From NCBI GenBank assembly GCA_964625865.1, contig CAZVEV010000369.1, positions 1-5,293 of the forward strand: a DNA stretch of 5,293 nt, read 5' to 3'. The notes beneath the pieces were generated by a model. That model was given only the letters and a program-made list of their open reading frames with translations, was not told the DNA's origin and ran no database searches. Each line of letters begins with the position of its first letter. Positions within the stretch are counted from its first letter, which is position 1. Positions 1 to 5,197 of the stretch are shown here, in pieces. This stretch comes from CAZVEV01 sp964625865 (GTDB lineage: Bacteria; Planctomycetota; Phycisphaerae; SM23-33). A program made the position numbers and the translations under genes.

Positions 1-10
1 CTGAGAACAT
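1..10 (-). CDS. Possible start of a further gene running off the left edge
   Basis: On the minus strand an ATG at 10-8 is preceded by GAAAGGG (24-18) with a 7-base gap, a well-placed Shine-Dalgarno sequence. It lies 23 bases beyond the stop of the glycosylase gene, a spacing typical of the next gene in an operon. Only the first three codons (Met-Phe-Ser) are visible, so no function can be given. The call rests on the ribosome binding site and position alone; a chance ATG is possible. Confidence 0.3.
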
Positions 11-33
11 CAGTTGACCCTTTCGGCGTTATG

Positions 34-798
34 TTACTCGTCGACGGCTCGTTGGCGAGCCGTCGGACAGAGGTCGGCCATCAGGCAGTCGCCGCATTGC
101 GGGTGGCTTGGCCGGCACCAGTTGCGGCCGATCTCCCAGCAGGGGAAGTCCATCAGTCCAGGAAACTCTGGACTCAGGGCACGCGCACGAAAGACGACCT
201 CGTCATTCGTCGCGTCGTCCGACACAAGCTCCAGCCGCTGCAGCACGCGCTTAACATGCCGGTCCACGGAAATGTCAACCGAGTAGTGGTCGCTGAACGG
301 AACCTTGAATCGCCGCGCAAGGATATTGACCGCCATGGTCGCGATCTTGGGCCCCATACCCCGAAATCGTAGGAAGCGGCACACGACCTCGGCACTCGAA
401 GGCTGGTCGGCCCAAATCCTCGATGCCACACCATCGTAGTGCTCGTCGATCTGGCCAACGGCCGCAAAGAAGTTCGTCGCCATCGTATCGGGGAAACGAT
501 GCAGTGGCTCGGGACGTGACATGAGTTCCCGGATGTCCTCCTCGGTTAGCTGTCTCAAGCGGTCGAACGCAAACGTCCCGAGTCGATTGGCAAACCTGTA
601 AGGGACCCGCCAGGCAATCTCTGCCCTGACCTGACGATCCATCACACACCCGATAACGTACGCGTGGGGATGTGCATCAAGATCATTGGTGAGTCGGTCA
701 GCGGGCTCGTCTCCTGTGAATTCGACAAACGCCGGCGGCGCATCAAACAGCCGTTGTCCTTCGGCCAGCAAGCGGCCTCTTATAGCGCCGTTCATCAT
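34..798 (-). CDS. Endonuclease III-like DNA glycosylase with 4Fe-4S cluster (HhH-GPD family)
   Basis: Predicted base-excision repair enzyme of 254 residues that would remove damaged bases from DNA and may nick the abasic site. The helix-hairpin-helix is seen at about residues 143-160 (FRGMGPKIATMAVNIL), with Lys151 at the position of the catalytic Lys120 of E. coli Nth. VDRHV carries Asp179, the counterpart of Nth Asp138. Near the C-terminus, Cys228, Cys235, Cys238 and Cys244 form the C-x6-C-x2-C-x5-C iron-sulfur motif of Nth/MutY. Gln56 in the first helix resembles the conserved Gln41 of Nth. The protein is longer than Nth (211 aa), with a roughly 40-residue N-terminal extension and about 10 extra residues between the catalytic Lys and Asp. 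It therefore looks like a divergent subfamily rather than orthodox Nth, and no gene symbol is given. Two tandem ATGs (798 and 795) can serve as start; the ribosome site is weak (GGTGA). It has its own promoter in the 105-base gap after the ARPP-1 gene. Substrate range is unknown. Confidence 0.85.
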   Translation of the reverse strand: MMNGAIRGRLLAEGQRLFDAPPAFVEFTGDEPADRLTNDLDAHPHAYVIGCVMDRQVRAEIAWRVPYRFANRLGTFAFDRLRQLTEEDIRELMSRPEPLHRFPDTMATNFFAAVGQIDEHYDGVASRIWADQPSSAEVVCRFLRFRGMGPKIATMAVNILARRFKVPFSDHYSVDISVDRHVKRVLQRLELVSDDATNDEVVFRARALSPEFPGLMDFPCWEIGRNWCRPSHPQCGDCLMADLCPTARQRAVDE

Positions 799-861
799 TC
801 ACCGATTCCGAATCGCTGCTTCAGTCGCTTGATTGTGTGTATCCCGGGTAGCCTGTGGGTC

Positions 862-890
862 ATTTAACGGTCATTCCCATCTGGTGTCAA
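862..890 (-). promoter_or_regulatory. Sigma70-type promoter for the DNA glycosylase gene
   Basis: Read on the minus strand, a perfect TTGACA -35 box (890-885) is followed by a 17-base spacer and TTAAAT (867-862, four of six matches to TATAAT). Transcription would start near 855, giving a leader of about 57 bases before the ATG at 798. It lies in the gap between the ARPP-1 stop and the glycosylase start, so the glycosylase can be made independently of the gene upstream. No operator palindrome is obvious. Confidence 0.5.
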
Positions 891-903
891 TGGTTCACAG
901 ATG

Positions 904-1953
904 TCACGCAGTATCGTCGTCTTCGGCACCATTCAAGCGACTGGCCCCCCGTCGTTGCTGTCTCTGAGACGGAGGGGCAATGCGTGGGCCGGTCGATTCC
1001 TGTCTACCGGACTCGCTATTCGGGAACGCGCATAGATGCACGCAGGTGCGATTGGCCATCAGGGCCTGCCCGACGATGTCCTCGGCCTCGAAACGCCAGT
1101 CCTTGCCTGCGCCGACGCTCGGACACGGAGTGCATTCGATCTCGCCGACGTGTTCGAGCAGCACGTCGGCTGCCTTGGCGGAGAATGAGCCCGGCTTGTT
1201 CTCGCCATGTCCGATTGCATCCATGGCGTAGCCAGTGACCAGGCGTGGCCAGATGCGCGCCAGCGTGTCGGGGCGGTCGAAAACGTCTGCCGCGACGAAC
1301 GTGCCATCGATAGCCACGATCACGCCGCAGGCGTCCTCCGGGTACGGCAGTGCGGCCACATACTGATCGAACGAGTCGCGGCCATGCTCGACGACGTCTC
1401 GCAGGGCCATCGTCGGTGCCGGTGCACCCGCAGAGGCAATGCAGCGTTGGACGTCATCCCACACCTCGCCCTGGTCACTCTCTGCCGGGCCGCCTTGACG
1501 GAGATTGGCCGTCACACAGCGGCTCTTCTTGGCCCGCAGGCTCGACGGCGAGTAATTCCCGCTGGCGAATTCGTGAGACACGTGGTGCCACCGCCCCTGC
1601 TCGACGCACGAAACGGGGATCTTCGTGCGCGACTTCGGCCGCAGCAGCACGGTCGTGTTCAGAATCCGGTTCTGCTTGGCCCCGATGAGTTCCTCGCCAT
1701 CCAGCAGCAGGATCATCTTCTCGCCGCTGTTGACGGCCAGCAGTTCAGGCACGCTGCCGGACTCGTCCACCTCGGTAACCGTGAGCGTCCCATCGGAGAT
1801 CGCCTCGGCGGCAAGGATGTAGTCAAGTCGCCGACGCCCCTCCCCCCGTAGGGGCGCCAGCGTGAGATTACGGTGTCCGATGACCTCGGCGACCTCGAGC
1901 GTCGCCACCACCTTCGCTAGCGTCCTCGCCTTCGTTGGTTCTTGTTGTGTCAT
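904..1953 (-). CDS. ARPP-1 family protein (DUF6569-type), function unknown
   Basis: A 349-residue, probably cytoplasmic protein with no signal peptide or membrane segment. It carries the hallmark block of the ARPP-1 family: GEELIGAKQNRILNTTVLL (residues 86-104), then IPVSCVEQGRW (112-122), SPSSLR (135-140) and EVWDDVQ (163-169), ending with VHLCAFP (305-311). The family name stands for ADP-ribosylglycohydrolase and Rhodanese-Phosphatase-superfamily Associated Protein; I know of no proven activity. The invariant polar block may be an active or ligand site, but that is inference. The last ~35 residues (GRQES onward) are rich in Arg, Gln and Asp and look like a disordered tail. The ATG at 1953 is chosen over an in-frame ATG at 2001 because GGAAAGGA sits 6 bases before it; the longer form would extend past the predicted -10 box. 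It is divergent from the TPR-like gene and 105 bases ahead of the glycosylase gene on the same strand. Confidence 0.85.
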   Translation of the reverse strand: MTQQEPTKARTLAKVVATLEVAEVIGHRNLTLAPLRGEGRRRLDYILAAEAISDGTLTVTEVDESGSVPELLAVNSGEKMILLLDGEELIGAKQNRILNTTVLLRPKSRTKIPVSCVEQGRWHHVSHEFASGNYSPSSLRAKKSRCVTANLRQGGPAESDQGEVWDDVQRCIASAGAPAPTMALRDVVEHGRDSFDQYVAALPYPEDACGVIVAIDGTFVAADVFDRPDTLARIWPRLVTGYAMDAIGHGENKPGSFSAKAADVLLEHVGEIECTPCPSVGAGKDWRFEAEDIVGQALMANRTCVHLCAFPNSESGRQESTGPRIAPPSQRQQRRGASRLNGAEDDDTA

Positions 1954-1959
1954 GATGCG

Positions 1960-1967
1960 TCCTTTCC
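1960..1967 (-). promoter_or_regulatory. Ribosome binding site deciding the ARPP-1 start
   Basis: The minus-strand sequence GGAAAGGA ends 6 bases before the ATG at 1953. It fixes that codon as the start rather than the in-frame ATG 48 bases further upstream, which has no such site. Confidence 0.6.
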
Positions 1968-1993
1968 GGCTGGGTGTTTCGCGGTCCAACAGG

Positions 1994-2002
1994 ATTATCA
2001 CA
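1994..2002 (-). promoter_or_regulatory. Candidate extended -10 promoter for the ARPP-1 gene
   Basis: Minus strand TGTGATAAT reads as an extended -10 element: TGn followed by GATAAT, which matches TATAAT at five of six positions. Transcription would begin near 1987, giving a leader of about 34 bases containing the ribosome site. No good -35 hexamer lies at 17 bases, as is tolerated for extended -10 promoters. Confidence 0.35.
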
Positions 2003-2041
2003 CGGGGGTATGACAGGTATGGTCAGGGCCTAGCCCATCAG

Positions 2042-2488
2042 ATGAGGAGGTTCGAGCAGGCTGTTGAAAGACATATGACTGCCATCGAGACCTTGGAGGG
2101 CGTTGACACCACGGTATGGGAGGCGGCACAGATTCTGATCAGGGCGCATGAGGGGGCGGGATTGGCGGCACTGAGCAGGCGAGACTGGAAAGCAAGCGAG
2201 AAGCACTTCGCAGCCAATGTGAAGCTCACGGAGCAGCATATTCGGAAGGCGCCAACAAGGGTGAGCTACGATGAGGCGATTAGGGCCTACGTTCGTATCG
2301 GTGCACTCGAGGAGAACAGGGGGAATCGGCACAAAGGTCTGCTGCACTACCGACGCGCAAAAGCGATCGTCGCCGAAGCCGAAGACTCCATCAAGGATGG
2401 CAAGGCCGCGTGGGTGAAGTTGATTGATGAAGGGATCGCTCGGTGTCATCCGACGGGAGGACCTCTCGACGCAGGTCCTGGTCGATAG
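2042..2488 (+). CDS. Small TPR-like helical protein, function unknown
   Basis: A 148-residue all-helical, probably soluble protein. Two helix pairs resemble tetratricopeptide repeats: about residues 28-64 (containing AHEGAGLAALSRRDW and ASEKHFAANVKL) and 76-115 (YDEAIRAYVRIGALEENRGN, then HYRRAKAIVAEAED). The small/large residue pattern (A..G..A/Y..A) is TPR-like, but the repeats are degenerate. Such folds usually bind other proteins; the partner is unknown. The frame is open back to 1862, but that part runs antisense through the start of the ARPP-1 gene and encodes low-quality sequence. The ATG at 2042 is therefore preferred; the ATG at 2075 (with GAAAG four bases before it) is the alternative, and neither has a strong ribosome site. 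A weak promoter (TTATCA at 1995, 17-base gap, TATGGT at 2018) may serve it and would overlap the ARPP-1 promoter. It is the only plus-strand gene and converges on the nuclease gene. Confidence 0.6.
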   Translation: MRRFEQAVERHMTAIETLEGVDTTVWEAAQILIRAHEGAGLAALSRRDWKASEKHFAANVKLTEQHIRKAPTRVSYDEAIRAYVRIGALEENRGNRHKGLLHYRRAKAIVAEAEDSIKDGKAAWVKLIDEGIARCHPTGGPLDAGPGR

Positions 2489-2647
2489 GACGTTCCGAGC
2501 GAGAAGGGTATGCGAGGAACAACGGGGCGATATCCGTCCATAATGGCGTCAGACAGCCTGTCCCCATCACGATGGTGTCGGCGGCCAAAGACTGCAGAAG
2601 TGACAATCCGGTCACGTCCCAACCGTGGCGAGAACGTCACCCTCGTC
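2489..2647. other. Gap between convergent genes with no clear content
   Basis: The 159 bases between the ends of the TPR-like gene and the nuclease gene hold only short open frames that run into the neighbours. The best hairpin is GTGAC-AATCCG-GTCAC near 2598-2613, a 5-bp stem without a T-run, so no bidirectional terminator can be supported. Confidence 0.4.
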
Positions 2648-3943
2648 CTATACGTCCAGCAAGAGCTTTAGAATACGGTGCAGTTGGTCGAGGGGCTTCG
2701 ACAGAAGGGCCACCTGCTTCTTCGGTGAAAGGGAGAGCAGCTTGTTCCGCGGGATCTCCTGCCTGACCCGCAGTTCCGTGCGCCATCGCTTGCCCTTGAG
2801 AAGACGCTCGAGCATCGTCTTCAGCAGCGTCGCACACGAGTCCTTTCCATGTGGATCAAGGGTCGCGGGCATGATCGTCAGCGGATCATCTGTGTGGCTG
2901 ATGTTCTGGCCCTTGTATGCGCTGTCGGGATCGCGATACCACCCGCGACGACAGCTAACGCATAGCGCGCCGCTCTTGCTCGCCTCTTCGATCAGGTTAC
3001 GGAAGACGTCCAGCCCTGATCGGCAGAGCTTGCGGGCCAGATGATTCCCGGAGTTCAGAATCGAGACCTCCAGGCCACCTGGGTGGAAGAACACGGTTAC
3101 GTGCCACGTTCGCGGTGAGGGGTCTCCCCCAAGATTGAACCAACTGCTCGACCTTGCCGTACTCGGCTCGCCGAACTTCCATTCATCCACACGGCGCTGC
3201 TCGTACAGGTTGCCAATCTTCTTTGCAGGACCACCAGCCGCCAGGAGCCGTGCGAAGCCTCGGATCCGCTTCTTCATGTGGGGCAGCAAGGAGCGACGCT
3301 CTTCCGGCGAAAGGTTGAAGAAATCAAAGTCAATCGCCTCCAGCTTCTCGAACTCGGTCATATTCTGGTACTCCAGGTAGCGCAGCCAGTTCTCCAGCAG
3401 AAGTCGACTGACGGTGTCTTTCTTGGGAATGTTCTGGGCCGAATCCTTGTGGAGGTGGTACAGGTCGTTCCACGACAGGCAAGCGGTATCGTATGTTCCT
3501 TTTGCCCAGCCGGCCACCTTTGCGTGCTTGTTCAACTGCCCGACTGTGACCTTTGAGCCGATCTTGCTTTCGATGAGGATCGTCCAGTCCCTGCTGCAAA
3601 TCCACGCGTCGGGCCGCCCTTCCTCTATCTTCGACCGCTTGGGAAGCACTTCCGTCTCACCGCCCGTGATCGCGAGCACCAGGCGCCGCTTCGTTGTGCC
3701 AACCAGCAGTGGGCGCCTCTGCAGCGAGAACACGACGTCCTGGCAGGGCTTCAGCCCCAGCTCTCTGAGGAATGCCCCGAGTACAAGCCGTCGGTCGCCG
3801 TGTTCGAGAACAGAGATTAGTGCCTTGGTGAGGTTGTTCTCAATCTGCTTGTGCGCGCCAGGGTCACCACGGGGTGTTGGGCCCCGGAACCAGTAGAAGA
3901 GATTGCGCGTGATGTCGGCCAAGCCGTCTTCCTCTTCCTGCAA
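2648..3943 (-). CDS. PD-(D/E)XK nuclease-family protein, uncharacterised
   Basis: A 431-residue protein with a restriction-endonuclease-like core. An ENNLTKAL helix (residues 35-42) opens the fold. The catalytic signature follows: Asp112 in GRPDAW, a hydrophobic strand, then Glu125-Ser-Lys127 in TILIESK, with Gln136 in the next helix (VGQLNKH). D-x12-E-x-K followed by Gln is the PD-(D/E)XK active site, so metal-dependent DNA (less likely RNA) cleavage is predicted. Residues ~150-240 are helical. The C-terminal half has a second globular region (HVTVFFHPGGLEVSIL, ~281-296) that I do not recognise, perhaps a specificity domain. No methylase lies nearby, so it is not a standard type II restriction pair. 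No ATG exists until residue 195. The frame opens with TTG at 3943 (no ribosome site); TTG at 3922, behind GAGGAAG with a 5-base gap, may be the true start. Both overlap the end of the HEPN-like frame, suggesting coupled translation. Function in defence is inference. Confidence 0.7.
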   Translation of the reverse strand: MQEEEDGLADITRNLFYWFRGPTPRGDPGAHKQIENNLTKALISVLEHGDRRLVLGAFLRELGLKPCQDVVFSLQRRPLLVGTTKRRLVLAITGGETEVLPKRSKIEEGRPDAWICSRDWTILIESKIGSKVTVGQLNKHAKVAGWAKGTYDTACLSWNDLYHLHKDSAQNIPKKDTVSRLLLENWLRYLEYQNMTEFEKLEAIDFDFFNLSPEERRSLLPHMKKRIRGFARLLAAGGPAKKIGNLYEQRRVDEWKFGEPSTARSSSWFNLGGDPSPRTWHVTVFFHPGGLEVSILNSGNHLARKLCRSGLDVFRNLIEEASKSGALCVSCRRGWYRDPDSAYKGQNISHTDDPLTIMPATLDPHGKDSCATLLKTMLERLLKGKRWRTELRVRQEIPRNKLLSLSPKKQVALLSKPLDQLHRILKLLLDV

Positions 3944-4369
3944 CGTTGAAGTAGTCTGCTATGCTACATGACCGGATCGTGTCGTCAATAGCGATGCCGG
4001 ATAGCGTCGTCTGCGTGGTGCCCCCGATGTCCCGCGGATCGCCCTGCATCCACTGGACGAACCGATCTGCCACATCCGGGCCGTCGAACCGCCCGAACTG
4101 ACGGAAGGACCTGACCAGGCACATCGCCATGTCCGTGTCGTCCGTCGGTTGAACCCGTCCTCCTGCAGGTAGCCGTAGATGGCGTTAAACGCGATCCAGA
4201 GCGATATGAACCTGCCCTCCACGTCCGTGGCCGACTCGCCACGCTCCAGCCAGCTCAACCCCCGCCACACGCGGACGCTGTACGCTTGATGCGCATCCCG
4301 TCGTTCCTGCGGGATGTCCTTGAACTGCTTGCGAAGCGTATCCGCCGTAGGCGGGAGTTCGTGGGTCAT
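3864..4369 (-). pseudogene. HEPN-like domain gene broken by a -1 frameshift
   Basis: The ATG at 4369 encodes about 76 sensible residues: a helix (AYSVRVWRGLSWLERGE, 30-46), then GRFISLWIAFNAIYGYLQED (52-71). This resembles the first helices of HEPN proteins of the Apea-like type (R-F-x-x-L-W-x-A-F-N-A-x-Y). After ~4145 this frame turns into Arg/Ser-rich nonsense ending at TAG 3961-3959. The plausible continuation (DDTDMAMCLVRSFRQFGRF, then DVADRFVQWMQGDPRDIGG) lies in the -1 frame and runs to 3864. Joined, the product would be about 169 residues. The shift lies near 4133-4153; one lost base explains it, and no slippery heptamer is present, so programmed frameshifting is unlikely. No catalytic R-x4-6-H motif is clear. 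It may be a true pseudogene, a sequencing error, or a short 136-codon gene (4369-3959). It is first in a promoter-led unit with the nuclease gene, whose start its end overlaps by 59-80 bases. Confidence 0.5.
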
Positions 4370-4405
4370 CTGCGTACCCCCGGAAAAGTTCTTTACGTGC
4401 CTGAG

Positions 4406-4434
4406 ATTCTATCCTGCGGACGGGCCCCCGACAA
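4406..4434 (-). promoter_or_regulatory. Sigma70-type promoter for the HEPN-like/nuclease unit
   Basis: On the minus strand, TTGTCG (4434-4429, four of six to TTGACA) is followed by exactly 17 bases and TAGAAT (4411-4406, five of six to TATAAT). Transcription would start near 4399, about 30 bases before the ATG at 4369. It lies between the transposon remnant and the HEPN-like gene, so the pair is not dependent on transposon read-through. The ribosome site is poor: a G-run ending 7 bases before the ATG. Confidence 0.5.
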
Positions 4435-4525
4435 GCCGAAGTTCTCGTCATTGACGGATGCCTGACCTCGCATCCCCTGGCGCCGCAGGGCGTAGGCAGC
4501 CCGACACTACTAACCCGGCCACTAA
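4435..4525. other. Intergenic stretch with short hairpins and the transposon's end
   Basis: Two small adjoining inverted repeats are visible: GGATGC/GCATCC (4456-4461 and 4470-4475, 8-base loop) and CCCTG/CAGGG (4475-4479 and 4486-4490). Neither has a T-run. Bases ~4504-4525, just after the transposase stop, read ATTAGTGGCCGGGTTAGTAG on the minus strand and are where an IS630 terminal inverted repeat would be expected. No clear partner repeat is present, so the element end cannot be placed exactly. Confidence 0.3.
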
Positions 4526-5095
4526 TTATGCTGCATACTGAATACTCTCGGCTTCGAAGTACTTTCGTGCCCGGGTGGGTTGCCTTTGGATACTGTACAT
4601 GGCCTGTCGAGCGGTCTTGGCCAACTGGCCCTTACCACGTGAATCCGGACGCTTGCCGACCAACGCCTTGAGATCACAGTTCAAGTATTCGTCTGGATTG
4701 AGGTCCGGTGAGTAACTTGGCAGATAGAACAGTTCGATCTGCTCGGCATGCGTGCTGACCCACTCCTTCACAACACGGGCGTGATGCACGCGAAGGTTGT
4801 CCAGAATCACGAACACTTTCCGGTCAGCGGACCGAATCAGTCGGCCAAGGAACCGGATGAGAACTTTGGCGTTCATTCGCTCCCGGTAAAACATGAAGCG
4901 GACTTTGCCTTGATTGGTCACCGTCGAGATCATGTTGATCTTCTCCGGCGTGCCCTTGGCCCGACGCACCGGCGTCTTGCCCTTGGGGGCATAGCCTCGC
5001 CCGTTGACGTCATCACTCCGCAGGCCCGTTTCGTCGCCCCAATGAATCTCGGCTCCTTGTTTTCGGGCCTTTTGGCGAATAGCCGGATATCTGCT
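4526..5095 (-). mobile_element. Truncated IS630-family transposase remnant (catalytic core only)
   Basis: The conserved part starts at about RYPAIRQKARKQGAEIHWGDE and runs to the TAA at 4526. Numbered from the open frame's first TTG (5167), the DDE triad is Asp45 (HWGDETG), Asp123 (VILDNLRVHHA) and Glu160 (SYSPDLNPDEYLN), all intact and in the usual IS630 context. About 188 residues remain of the ~340 usual for the family. The N-terminal helix-turn-helix domains that bind the inverted repeats are absent. Residues before RYPAIRQ do not resemble IS630, and the only upstream start, TTG at 5167, lies in the T-run of the preceding terminator. I read this as a 5'-truncated, immobile fragment. The frame stays open to 5197, so a gene caller will report 4526-5167, but the extra ~24 codons are probably not transposase. 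The DDE core itself shows no stop or frameshift, which points to recent truncation. Confidence 0.8.
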
Positions 5096-5163
5096 CAGGC
5101 AGATCAGAGACAAGGGCGGAAACCGGCGAAGATCGTAACCTCTTTGCGGAACTGGCGTAGAAC
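5096..5163. other. Junction segment between terminator and transposase fragment
   Basis: About 68 bases resembling neither the IS630 core nor a recognised gene. The breakpoint of the truncated element lies here or at its lower edge. No direct repeat or second inverted repeat could be found to explain how the truncation arose. Confidence 0.3.
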
Positions 5164-5195
5164 GCAAAAACGCCGCCGAGGTCTCTCGACGGCGT
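5164..5195 (-). terminator. Rho-independent terminator of the upstream gene
   Basis: On the minus strand, ACGCCGTCGAG and CTCGGCGGCGT form an 11-bp stem (one G-T pair) around the loop AGAC, followed directly by a T-run and GC (TTTTTGC). It begins two bases beyond the TAG of the right-edge frame, as expected for an intrinsic terminator of that gene. It would also shield the transposase fragment from read-through. Confidence 0.75.
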
Positions 5196-5197
5196 GT

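Noticed and set aside
1207..1851. Long plus-strand open frame (214 codons) opposite the ARPP-1 gene
   Set aside because: It is fully antisense to a recognised family gene. Its Arg/His/Ala-rich product has no recognisable motif, as expected for antisense frames in GC-rich DNA.
1862..2041. Upstream extension of the TPR-like frame
   Set aside because: It overlaps the start of ARPP-1 in antisense and encodes low-quality sequence with no ribosome site, so the start was placed at 2042.
2443..2766. Plus-strand open frame bridging the convergent gap
   Set aside because: It overlaps both neighbouring genes, has no ribosome site or family resemblance, and is Arg/Ser/Pro-rich.
3414..3896. Plus-strand open frame (160 codons) opposite the nuclease gene
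   Set aside because: It is antisense to the conserved PD-(D/E)XK core, has Ser/Arg-rich composition and no recognisable domain.
4133..4153. Programmed -1 ribosomal frameshift in the HEPN-like gene
   Set aside because: No X-XXY-YYZ slippery heptamer or clear downstream stimulatory hairpin was seen, so mutation or sequencing error is more likely.
5096..5167. TTG at 5167 as the true transposase start
   Set aside because: The codon lies in the T-run of a strong terminator and the following ~24 residues do not look like IS630. The open frame is accidental.
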